From Papaver somniferum (Eukaryota > Streptophyta > Magnoliopsida > Ranunculales > Papaveraceae), in assembly GCF_003573695.1 (NCBI RefSeq), contig NC_039361.1, forward strand, positions 37,316,393 to 37,380,392: a stretch of DNA of 64,000 bases, given 5' to 3'. The stretch's first letter is position 1. Each line of letters starts with the position of its first letter. The notes under the pieces are model-generated. The model made no database searches. It was given only the letters and a program-made list of their open reading frames with translations, and was not told the DNA's origin. The translations under genes and the position numbers were made by a program. Shown piece by piece: positions 46,001 to 57,400 of the stretch.

Positions 46001-49000
46001 TGATCGAATTTTGAATAGTGGTAAATAGAGTTGTCGTTCACTCGGACTTGATGAGATTGGTTTAAGATTTAAAAACAAAATAAAGAAAATATATATAAAG
46101 ATTTATCACAATATAGAGAGATTACTGAGACTCTGGATTCCACCAAACTTCATATCATGTGGTTCAAATATCAATTCTTAGACAACTATAGCTCATATGA
46201 TAAAGATTCATTGACTCTAATTCTTTGCCAAGGTAGATTCCGAAAGTAATGACTGTATATCTAAAGCATGAGACATCAAAACACTTAAGCTAAGCATGAC
46301 CCATCAATTGAAATCACAACCATTCAAGAGAAATCATAAATCAATTCAATTTTAGTGCAAAAAGTCATAAAAAAAAATTAATATAATTACCACAGTGACG
46401 AAATATGGCTTCCTCCTTCATCCTAGTGATAGGGTTTAGCTTCTCATGTTATTCATGTGCTCAAAATAGTTGTTCATAGCTCAAACAGGTGAAAAACAAG
46501 AGAAAACTAATAACTCAGACAGTTTGCAACGTTGTATAAGCGTTACAAAAAGCTGTTACAATGCTGTTACAGAAGCGATATATGAAAAATGTTGTAGAAG
46601 AACGATATTTCTATGGTGTAGCAGAACTGCGACTGTTTCTCTTGGTCCAATTTTCTTCAGCTCCTTCTTCTTCCTGCTGCTGCTGCAACTTCTCCTGCAG
46701 CTTGATTCTTAGCTCTGCAGCGTACCCCCAACTCCCGATTCTTCCTCTGGAACTCGAACCAATGCTTTTTATACATCACATGTCAACAAATCTTCACGAA
46801 ATCTTTTGTTTCCATCCTTACAGGGTACGGTGTTTCTTTGCTGCCATATATTGTTTACGCGTCAACTGAGTTTCCTTACATATTCCAACTTTCATGTTTT
46901 TTCGAGATTGCCTGCAAATATTCTCACGCGTCTAAGTTATCCCAAACTTTCCATATTTGACAAAATCACGAGTTTATATTCTTCCAAGTTACGTAGAAAG
47001 CCAAACAAATCCCAACAATATTTCACTTGCCCTGTTCTTTCCGAACTCGATGTATCTCCCATTTTTACACGTAACCAAAGACATTATCTTCCCTGTTTGG
47101 TTGTAGCAGGGTCATAGCAATCCAAGAGTGCGATTAAGTCTCCTCAAGATTGCTCCAAAATTCATACAAAAGATTACACAATTCTGGTTCAGTTTCCCGC
47201 CAAAACTCTGGTTTCAAACGATGAAGATGGATGCCCCCTATCCTGATGCTGGATGCCTTTAACACTTTGGGGTGTCCTGGGTGTAAATAAAAAGTGAGTG
47301 CCTCTTAGTAATTGACGTGCCCCTTATCCAAATGAGGGGTGTGTTTAGTAATTTTCTCCCACGAGCGCAAATATGACTTTTCGAGCCAAATTTTCCACAC
47401 ATGTTTATTTCTCCAAATAACACCTACAAAGACACAAAAAGCCATAATAAATATAAAATCGAGCACTAACAATATATACAATTGAGATTATATCAAACAC
47501 AAAAATGTGTCTATCAGTAACAGTTACCGCATGGAATTGATGTTCCATAAAACCGTTAACGCATGGAGTTGATGTTCCATAAAACCGTTAACGCATGGAA
47601 TCGATGTCCCATAAAAGAGAGTTTCACCATTAACTCCCTGTATTTACTAACCGCCTCATCCTTATGACACTTCCTTATAACGGGCATAGTGTACGTCGCA
47701 CGCTGTAAACTGCCAAACCAATACCCAAAGAGGATCCCCCAGTTTGTGTTGATATCTCGAATGTCTTTGTGGAAAACATGTAGCATATTGTTGTTGCCTG
47801 GAAAGTTGTACTTTGGAGACTTGCTAGCTGGGTGACCTTCGACGGTCGAGATTTTGCATCTTAAGACGAAAGGTAGCCGTCGTCACACGCTTTCGTTTTG
47901 GTGGCCGCATAGGGAAGGCCAGCATGGTGGCACAGCAAGGTTGGCATTCCATTGGCATGAAATGCGTTGGCGCGGTTTGGCGTGGCCAAACTAGGGTTTC
48001 GGGTCAAAGGTTACCATGTGTTGTCTGGTAATCTTGGACGGCTAGGATTTGCTCCTGTGATTGAAGGGAGACCGTTGATTGTCGCACGCTTTCGCTTTGG
48101 TAGCCTCATAGGGAAAGCCAGCATGGTGGCGCGGCTAGGTTGGCATGACATGCCTTGGCGCGATTTGGCGTGTCCAAACTAGGGTTTCGGGTCAAAGGTT
48201 ACCATGTGTTGTCTGGTAACCTTGGACGACTAGGATTTGCTCCTGTGATTGAAGGGCGACCATTGATTGTCGCACGCCTTCATTTTGGTAGCCGCATAGG
48301 GAAGGCCAGCATGGTGGCGCGGCTAGGTTGGCATGACATGCCTTGGCGCGATTTGGCGTGCCCAAACTAGGGTTTCGGGTCAAAGGTTACCATGTGTTGT
48401 CTGGTAACCTTGGACGGCTAGGATTTTCTCCTATGATTTAAGGGATACCGTTGATTTTCGCACGCCTTAGTTCTGGTAGCCGTATAGGGAAGGCCAGCAT
48501 GGTGGCGCGGCTAGGTTGGCATGACATTGGCATGGCATGCCTCGGTGCGGTTTGGCGTGGCCAAACTAAGGTTTTGAGACAAAGGTTACCATGCGTCTTC
48601 TGGTAACCTTGGATGGATAGGATTTGTTCCTGGGATTGAAGGGCGACCGTTGATTGTCGCACGCCTTCGTTTTGGTAGCCGCATAGGGAAGGCCAGGATG
48701 GTGTGCGGCTAGGTTGGCATGCCATTGGCATAGCATGCCTTGGTGTGGCCAAACTAGGGTTTTGGGCCAAAGGTTACCATGCGTCGTCTGGTAACCTTGG
48801 ACGACTAGAATTTTCTCCTGGGATTAAAGGGCCACCGTTGATTGTCGCACGCCTTCGTTTTGGTAGCCGCATAGGGAAGGCCAGCATGGTGGCGCGGCTA
48901 GGTTGGCATGCCATTGGCATGGCATGCCTTGGCGTGGCCAAACTAGGGTTTTGGGCCAAAGGTTACCATGCGTCGTCTGGTAACCTTGGACGGCTAGGAT

Positions 49001-52000
49001 TTGCTCCTGGGATTGAAGGGAGGCCGTTGATTATTGCACACCTTCGTTTTGGTAGCCGCATAGGAAAGGCCAGCATGGTGGCGCGGCTAGGTTGGCATGG
49101 GTCCATGGAAAGGTGCATTTGGCATGGCACGATAGTGGCCAAGGGCTTGGCATGGACGGTTTGGCTTGGCATGGTGGGGCCAAGGGTTTGCCATGCCGTT
49201 GGCATATGGCGCGTCTAGCATGGCTGGGGCCAAGGCAAGGTGCGGTTTTGCTTGGAATAGTGGGGCCAAGGGTTTGGCATGCCGTTGGCATATGGTGCGA
49301 CTAGCATGGCTAGGTCCAAGGCAATGGCTAGGGCCAAGGCAAAGGCTTGGCATGGTGGGGCCAAGGGTTTGGCATGTCGTTGGAATATTGTGCGGCTAGC
49401 ATGGCTAGGGCCAAGGCAAGGTGCGGTTTGGCTTGGCATGGTGGGGCCAAGGGTTTGGCATGCCATTGGCATATGGTGCGCCTAGCATGACTAGGGCCAA
49501 GGCAAGGTGCGGTTTGGCTTGGCATGGTGGGGCCAAGGGTTTGGCATGCCGTTTGCATATAGTTGTGGCTGGCATGGTTTTCCATTGACACAGCGGTGCG
49601 GATGGCATGGTTGGCATGCCTTGGCGTGGTAGTTGTGGCTGGTATGGTTTTCCATTGGCACAGTGGTGCGGCTAGCATGGTTGGCATGCCTTGGCGCAGT
49701 AATTGTGGCTGGCATGGTTTGCCATTGGCACAGTGGTGCGGCTAGCATGGTTGGCATGCCTTGGCGCGGTAATTGTGGTTGGCATGGTTTGCCATTGGCA
49801 CAGTGGTGCAGCTAGAATGGTTGGAATGCCTTGGCGCGGTAGTTGTGGATGGCATGGTTTTCCATTGGCACAGTGGTGCGGTTAGCATGGTTGGCATGCC
49901 TTGGCGCGGTAGTTATGGCTGGCATGGTTTGCCATTGGCACAGTGGTGTGGCTAGCATGGTTGGCATGCCTTGGCGCGGTAGTTGTGGATGGCATAGTTT
50001 TCCATTGGCACAGGGGTGCGGCTAGCATGGTTGGCATGCCTTGGCGCGGTAGTTGTGGCTGGCATGGTTTTCCATTGGCACATGTGGCGTGGGAATTAGG
50101 GTTTTGGCATATCAAAACCCTAATTAGTAATTAAAAAAAGGTACCCTGGTAATTTTCTCGTAGACATATTAAAGGGTTCAATAAATGTGTTTAAGTCTTG
50201 TGACGTCACTGTCTGACTAGGGTTTTACAATTTTACCCCTAAGTTAAAAACCACCATCAACAGCTGGTAATAAGTTTACTTGGAGAAATAGACAGTCTGG
50301 TGACGATGTTATTTATGCTAGGTTGGATAGGGCTTTAATTAATGGTTATTGGCTCAATCTATATGGATGATCAAAAGTTTACCATATAGACACCATAGGC
50401 AGTGACCATATACCTATTATCTTGGAGATTAATCCATTGTATTTCCAAGGTAGTAAGCCTTATAGATATTTCAAATGTTGGAGCAGTGACCCTTATATTA
50501 GAGAGGTAATCTCCAATGCCTACTCTAAGGAAGTTAGGGGTTCTCACCCTTTCCAACTGACCAACAAACTTAGATTTGTAAAACAAGATCCTAAACTCTA
50601 GAATGCCCTGCATTTTGGTAATATTGACAATAAAGTTAGAACCCTAAACAATCAACTCAATGATCTTACAAATCTTCCTCATTCCCCTGGGAACATGGAA
50701 TTGATTAAACAAGTAGAGTTTGATTTGTAACATTGGCAAAAGGTTCAAGAAGACTTTTATGCTAAAAAATCCAGACAAGAGTTTTTTAAATCTTTTGATA
50801 GAAATACTGGGTACTATCATAATTATGCCAACAAAAGGAAACACTTCAATCATATAAGTGCTCTCAAGTTGGATAATGAGCAGTGGGTTAATGATAGATT
50901 ATATCTTGAGACCCTTTTGATAAACCATTTCAGTACCATAGGTACTACTTCCAATCCTTATAGGAATGCTGAAATTCTTAACTGCATTGACCCATGCATT
51001 TCTGATATTGACAATCACACCCTGCTTAGACCTGTTACTAAGCAGAAAATTGTTGATACAATAAACCAAATGACTCCCTGGACTGCCCCAGGGCCCAATG
51101 GTTTTCCTCCTGGGTTCTATAAGAAGAATATGGATCTCTTGATTAATGATTTATGGAAAACTGTTAATAGTTTCTTTGAATCAAAAAATTCGTTAAAAGA
51201 GATAAACCGTACCTTCTTATCTTTAATTCCTAAAATTGATAACCCACCTAGTCCCTCTGAGTTCAGACCTATTTCCTTGTGTAATTCTAGTTACAAAATC
51301 ATCTCTAAGATTATTGTAAACAGAATGAAACCATTACTAAGCAAAATGATAATCTCTTACCAGGCTGCTTATGTTCCTAATAGGAACATTCAAGATAATG
51401 TCATTATTGCTCGTGAATTGGTTCATACAACGAAAAGGAAAAGGAAAAAAGACAAATGGGGTGTCATGGGCCTTAAACTTGATATGTCTAAGGCCTTTGA
51501 CAGAGTAGAATGGGGTTTTCTCAGAGATATCCTTAAGGATTTTGGCTTCTCTAAGCATTGGTGTGACCTAATCCACCAATGCATTAGTACCACAAGTATA
51601 TCCATTATGCTGAATGGATCTCCATGCAAATCCTATAGACCAACAAGGGGTCTGAGACAGGGTGATCCCTTGTCTCCATACCTTTTTATAATTTGTATGG
51701 AGTCCTTTTTTAGGTATCTCTTACATGCTGAAAGAAACAACCTTATTCATGGTCTTAAGGTGTGCAAAGATTCCCCTAGTATAAGTCATCTGCTCTTTGC
51801 AGATCACTGTCTCATCTTTGCAAAAGCTTCACAAACTGAAGCTTCTAATCTTCTGAGTTTGATTAAATATTTTAGTTTGCCCTCTGGTCAAGTTATTAAT
51901 CTCCAAAAATCTGGTTGTTTTTTTAGTAATAATGTTCACCCTGATCATGTTGTGTCCCTTATCAATGATTTTAAAGTTAAGAAAATAGCTTTGAATGAGA

Positions 52001-53640
52001 AATATCTAAGCATCCCTGATCATTGTGTGAATGTTCACCCTGACTCTTTCAATTATCTTAATGATCATTTTGATAATAGAGTTGCTAAGTGGAAAGTTAG
52101 GCATTTCAACCAGGCAGGTAGGTCTGTTATGGTTCAACATGCTCTTAAATCTTATCTTATTTATCACATGAAAACCTTTACTATCCCAGACAACATTATC
52201 AACAACATGGAATCCTTCCAAAGAGATTTTTGGTGGGGCAAGTCTATCCCAGGAGGTATCTATTTTAGAGCTTGGCCAAGAATTTGTACTCACAAACACC
52301 AAGGTGGCTTAGGTTTTAGAAACCTTAAACACATGAACCTGCCACTTTTATCTAAAACTGCATGGAACTTTATTCACAATACTGATGTTTTATGGGTTAT
52401 TATCCTTAAATATAAGTACTTTAAAAATGTTCATCATCTTCATTACCCAAAAAAAAATGACTGCTCATGGGATTGGAGAAGTATTAGAAGAGGTTTAGAT
52501 TTTATTGCCCACAATGTTGTTTGGGAAGTTAAGAATGGTAAGTGTATTTCAACTTTTGAAGATAATTGGTTGCCTGACCCTGTTGAGCCAGTTCTCAAAG
52601 CTAGACCTAATCCTAAATTTATTGTCTCTGACCCTATTGATGATAATACCAGGAATTGGATTCCTGATCTTGTTAATGCTTTTTTCACCCCTCATAATGC
52701 TAAAAACATTCTTGAATCTAGAATTCCTTTTTCTGGGAATGATAAACTCATTTGGCCTATTTCTAAAAATGGACAATTTTCAGTCAAGTCTGCTTATAAA
52801 GTTATTTCAGGGGAGATAAATTATATGAACAATAACTTAGGAAGTAATCCTTTCTATAAGGCTCTATGGAATCTGCCTATGCTCGCTTTGTTTATTTGGA
52901 AATGTCATCATTCCTGCCGAGTCTGTCCTTGCTAGGTACAATAATGCTCATGACCCTCACTGCAGCATGTGTAATTCAAACCAGATTGAATCACCTAAAC
53001 ATATTATTTGTTTGTTTGCTAGGTCAGTTTGGTCTTTAACCCCCTATGCAGATCTAATCGAACAGGATATCACATCAACTATCAGTATTCATGATTGGGT
53101 TGTCAACTGGACCATGGATAACTCTTTTAAAGATAAGGCAATTGCTATTTTTACTATTGCTTGGAGTATATGGAAAGATAGATGTTTCCGTACCTTCCAA
53201 GAGAAAGTTCTCAATCACCACTCTACAACTAGATTGGCTCTTAAATTAGTCAATGACACAGAAAACTACTTAAAGAATGATACTCCTCTTTCTATGAATT
53301 CTTATGGTCTTGTAGAAGAAAAGAACTTATATTCTGTCACTGTCTCTTTACCACATGACTGTGTTATTCTTTTCAGTGATGCAGCTTTCAATAAGGATAC
53401 TAAAATCTCTGAATTGGTCTTATTTTGACAGATAACTCAGGTAGCTTCATTGGATGCAAGCTCAAGGCAGGGTCAGTGAGGAATGCAGAAGAAGCAGAAA
53501 GCCTGGCGGTTTTGGAGGCAGTCCAATGGGAAAAAGGGAAAAGTCTACAGAAAATTTGTTTTATCAGTGATGCTAAATTAGTTATTGAGTCTCAGAACTC
53601 ATCTTCAAACCAATTATACTGGTATAATAAAACAGTAAAA

Positions 53641-54000
53641 ACAAAGATACTCTCTCTCTTTCTTCTTCTTCTTCTCCGACAAAAACACCTCTAAGAACTC
53701 CTTATCTGCTTAGATCTAGTTCATTTTGGGCTAGATCTGAGCAGGATTCTTCATTTTTTCTTGCTTTCTAGGTTAGTTAGTAAATTAACTTTAGTTGTTA
53801 TCATGCTTCTTAGTTATCTACACCATTATGGTGGTTTTATCTCCTCTTTGAAGGTTTATCTACGCTTTATGGCGGTTCTTGGTTACTAGTTTGGATTTTA
53901 AGATCAATAGGAATGTTCTACAACGACGAAAACTTCATCTTTGTTGAGTTTAATTTCAGTTTGTTCAGTTTAATTTCTTAAAAATAAACCATATTATTAT
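53641..54000. other. Foreign segment inside the L1 RNase H end
   Basis: RNase H coding stops at about 53628 and the C-terminal tail (MADQAAKFSKRSGTSWWRN) appears only at 54001. Between them is a CT-rich, then T-rich stretch with 'gatctagttcattttgggctagatctgagc'. Its origin is not recognised. It may be a small insertion or a rearranged LINE leader. Confidence 0.4.
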
Positions 54001-54128
54001 TATGGCTGATCAAGCAGCCAAATTTAGCAAGAGATCTGGAACCTCATGGTGGAGAAATGTCCCAAATTTCCTCAATTCTACAGTGTAATCTCTCTTAGAG
54101 ATAAAATTTTTACTTAGCAAAAAAACAA

Positions 54129-54144
54129 ATCTAGTTTTCATTTT
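54129..54144. repeat. L1 target site duplication, right copy
   Basis: AATCTAGTTTTCATTT, identical to 33419-33434, directly after the A-rich L1 tail. Confidence 0.9.
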
Positions 54145-54266
54145 TCCATTCCAACAAACAGATAATGAACAAATAAAATCATTCAAAATATCAGAACTCA
54201 CACATTCCAAATGATCAACAGTTAAAAGAGTCGAAACCCATTAACAGAATTAATAACTTCCCAGCA

Positions 54267-54498
54267 AAACAGGTTACCAGATAACAGATGATAAATCATC
54301 AACTTACTTGTACATATTTACAATCCAAACTTTTTTGGTTTTAGATGAGTGGAAGAACATTTGGTATATCCAGGCATCAAAACAGGGTTACCAGATAACA
54401 GATGATAAATCATCAACTTATTTGTACATATTTACATTCCAAACTTTTTTGGTTTTAGATGAGTGGAAGAACATTTGGTATATCCAGGCATCAAAATC
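54267..54498 (-). repeat. 114-bp tandem duplication across the PRP16 stop codon
   Basis: Two nearly identical units start at about 54270 and 54384. The right unit holds the last PRP16 codons and the TAA. The left unit repeats them downstream and would read [18 protein letters not shown] before its own stop. It lies in the 3' untranslated region and is probably harmless. Confidence 0.9.
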
Positions 54499-57400
54499 TG
54501 TTGCTGCTGCTTTGCCCTCTTCTGCTTCTCTTTTTCCTGGTTTACCTTCTCCATTTCTGCTTGCTCCTTCCTCAAATTCTCCATCTCTTCCTCCATGGCA
54601 GTCTTTGTGTCTTTTTGCTTCTTCTTGTGATCCAACATCGAAGTATCTGAATCCTTGACTGAAAAAAACATTGGACCCATCTCCGCCAACCACTGTGGCT
54701 CCACTGCCGTAGCACATTGCATATACTCCTTGGTAGTTAAGATCAATTCATGATACACCACATAATCTGGAGAGTAGCCCAATCCATACAGAGCACTGTT
54801 CTGAGGAAGGTAACACGGCATCCCATTGCGGCAGTTCACATACTCACCGATCCCCTTTAGTCTGGCAGCATTGTGGAAGTAGGAAGAGCATATAGCCTTG
54901 CGTACGACATCCCAATCCAGACCACAAGTGGTTAGTGGGATCTTCAAGGTCTTTAGAATGTCTAGTAACTGTGACCTCACCTCTCTGGCCTTTCTTAATA
55001 TTTTCACATGCAAATAATGGTCGTTACACCAGTCACCACGGTATTGATTTGCTTTCCACTGCTGGTATACATTGAGCAACGTTAGGTGATCAGACTCTGG
55101 CACAAAAAACTTCTCCCTGGCTGCATCACTTTCCTCAGCACGCTCTTTTGGCCTAAAGAATACATTGCTCACTGATAACATGGACACAATTATCAACACC
55201 TCGTTTAAGCATCCAAGTTGTCCTCCAATTAGAAGCATTTTTGCAAGTGGTGGATCCAACGGAAACTCCACCATCATCCACCCCAGCTCTGTCAGACTCC
55301 CAACGTTATTCAAGGCACCCAGTATCCACAATTGGTACAACGAGTTGAGGATATTATCTTGAGGTGGCGGGTCCATGAAGTCAAAATCCAGCAGGTTCTC
55401 AATCTTCAGTGATTTCAGCAATAGAACAACATTACCAAGATTAGTCCTTTGAATCTCAGGTACAGGACTCGGAAGCATTTGTTTCTCAAAAGCAGACTTA
55501 GTGTAAAGCCTGTAGCATTGACCTAGACCTGTTCTCCCTGCACGACCTGCACGTTGTTTAGCAGCAGCTTGGCTGACTGGAAACACTTGGAGTGCATCCA
55601 TACCCATCCTAGGATTGTACACTTTCATCTTACTATAACCACTGTCAATCACATATAGGATACCATCCACCGTCAGTGACGTCTCAGCAATATTAGTTGC
55701 AACGATACATTTCCGCGCCCCATCTTCAGCTTTTTGAAAGATTTTGGCTTGCAGATCAGCTGGAAGTTGGGAGTATATCGGGAGTATCAACAGTTTAGGA
55801 ACCCCTTTCTTGGTGGTGGAAGCAAGTTCATCCATACGCTCTTGTAGGGAAAAGCAAGTTGCTTCAATCTCTTCTTGACCAGTCATAAAAATTAAGATAT
55901 CACCAGGAGGGCACGTGATATGAATGGACATGGCCTGCTTCACGGCACCTTCGACATAGTCTTCGCAAGGACACTTACTATGAAAGATATCAACGTCAAA
56001 CGTCCTCCCCTTGATTTCGAAGAGTGGAGCACCTCCAAAAAAGTTGGAGAATTTCTGAGCGTCCAGGGTTGCAGATGTCACAATGAGCTTAAAGTCACGA
56101 CGCTGAGCAACAACTTTTTTCAAAATTCCAAACAGCACATCCGTATTTAGAGATCTTTCATGTGCTTCATCCATGACTACGACACTGTATCTAGCGAGGT
56201 CGGAATCTTTTAGTGTCTCACGAAGAAGTACTCCATCTGTCATGTACTTTATCTTTGTATTTGGACCAGTCACGTCCTCAAACCTAATAGCATAACCAAC
56301 TTTATCACCAAGCTCAGTCTCCATCTCTTCACTGACTCTCTTTGCAACACTCATTGCTGCAACACGCCTTGGTTGTGTGCAACCGACAATCCCGTTTGTA
56401 GCATATCCGTCTTCGTACAGATACTGTCCAGTAATTACAATAAATAAGAAAAACAAGACTCACGGAGGACATATAAATGTATATGTGTAAACTTCAGTTC
56501 CTTAAATCGTGAAACCAAAAAAGATTAAGCAGAAACCTGTGTAAGTTGAGTCGTTTTTCCTGAACCAGTTTCTCCCACGATGATGATCACCTGATTTTCA
56601 CGAATTACCTGACCATGTAATAGAAGTACATTTAGCACCTAACAGAATAACTGTTACAAAATGATTGAAATCAATGTAGACACCTTAGAAAAATTGAATA
56701 TATAATTATTATGAAATGATGTTCAAAGACACTAACCTGCATCAACTCATCACGCTGAGAGTATATCGGCAGATATTGGCGTTGCTGCATTAAAGTCTTT
56801 GACTTCGCAAAGTCACTTACAGCTTCACCCTTCTGCTGCATGTGCTGAGCGAACTTAGCATCCTCTTTGAAGTCGATTTCTCCCTCATCCCCAACTACAG
56901 CAGTATCTGCATCGACCTGGCATTTTCACAAGATAATGAGACCTCCAAACTTGACAATAAAAATAAAGGGAATTGCATATCAGGAATAAGCTCAATTAGT
57001 ATCCACGGTATCATACCTGCTCCGCTGTCTTTTCAACACCCAGGATATCACCAAGCTTCGATCCCGCAAGTTCCCAAAACCTTTGACGGGATTTATTCTG
57101 ACTCTGTTTCTCATGGATTTCTTTTACTAGAGCAGATCCTTTGCGTGATATCATTGCCATATCTGAACTAGGGTCCTTCAAGGGCACTATAGGATCTGCT
57201 TGTTTCGTAAAGACAACTCTTCCATCCAGGAAAAGAGGCTTTGTATCTGCAAAAGATACATAACATACTTATGCAAGCATTTCACTGTACATTATTAGTT
57301 GGTTATTAAGTCAAACACTTCACCGGCTCAAACAAGGGTAGGATGATTTGGATAAAAAAGTTAACATTTGTTTGTAATTTAACTTATTAGGCAATCAGGA

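Larger units (their letters stand above)
44366..47517 (-). mobile_element. Partial Ty3/gypsy element (one LTR, leader, ORF start)
   Basis: Minus orientation. The LTR is 47516-46001 and starts TGATAGACACA, ending CGATCA. It is followed by the primer-binding site ATTTTTGGTGCCGCGGACGC (45981-46000), typical of Athila/Tat-type gypsy elements. A leader and an acidic ORF follow. The right flank has GTAAC (47517-47521) as expected for a 5-bp duplication. The left side stops abruptly inside the ORF at 44366 without that repeat, so the 3' part and second LTR were deleted together with one edge. Confidence 0.8.
36532..50262 (-). mobile_element. Large LTR retrotransposon derivative without pol genes, in L1 ORF2
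   Basis: It begins TGTTTGTGGG, ends ATCAACA and is flanked by ACTGG (36527-36531) and GCTGG (50263-50267), a 5-bp duplication with one change. L1 reading frame is restored when it is removed. LTRs are 36532-39427 (2.9 kb) and 43915-50262 (3.2 kb without its own gypsy insertion at 44366-47517). The 4.5-kb internal part has no protease, integrase or reverse transcriptase. The sequence 'gcgaccacagtgggaga' beside the right LTR on the minus strand resembles a gypsy primer-binding site, so minus orientation is preferred, weakly. It fits the non-autonomous LARD class. Confidence 0.85.
43915..50262 (-). repeat. LTR, right copy, split by a gypsy fragment
   Basis: Matches 36532-39427 on both sides of 44366-47517. 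It holds six units of about 188-199 bp (47850-49105), five units of about 86 bp with one rearranged (49106-49560) and about seven units of 70 bp (49561-50085). Unit counts differ from the left LTR although flanking LTR sequence is close. Confidence 0.85.
36001..53628 (+). pseudogene. L1 ORF2 (endonuclease, reverse transcriptase, RNase H), interrupted
   Basis: Endonuclease starts MRIWSWNVQGFSNPTTRN at 36001 and reaches LIGDLNI and DLADLGYTG at 36531, with TAG at 36168-36170 and a frameshift near 36355. After the LTR insertion it resumes at 50263 (NKFTWRN, GSDHIPI), with stops at 50368, 50599 and 50728. Reverse transcriptase has the canonical blocks FRPISLCNSSYKIISK, LKLDMSKAFDRVEW and RGLRQGDPLSPYLF. 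The catalytic box reads LLFADHCLIF: His replaces the second Asp (codon 51805-51807). A frameshift near 52912 precedes the zinc-binding region. RNase H follows (FSDAAFNK, AEEAESLAVLEAV, FISDAKLVIES). Confidence 0.9.
33435..54127 (+). mobile_element. Full-length L1-type LINE with nested LTR insertions
   Basis: The element is flanked by the 16-bp perfect duplication AATCTAGTTTTCATTT and ends in an A-rich tail ('gcaaaaaaaca'). Order: 5' untranslated region (33435-34125), ORF1 (34126 on), ORF2 with endonuclease (36001 on), then after the 13.7-kb LTR insertion reverse transcriptase, zinc-binding region and RNase H. Own sequence is about 7 kb, normal for plant L1. The coding frames have several stops, a G34 tract and a mutated catalytic box. 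It separates PRP16 from its old 3' flank. Confidence 0.9.
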
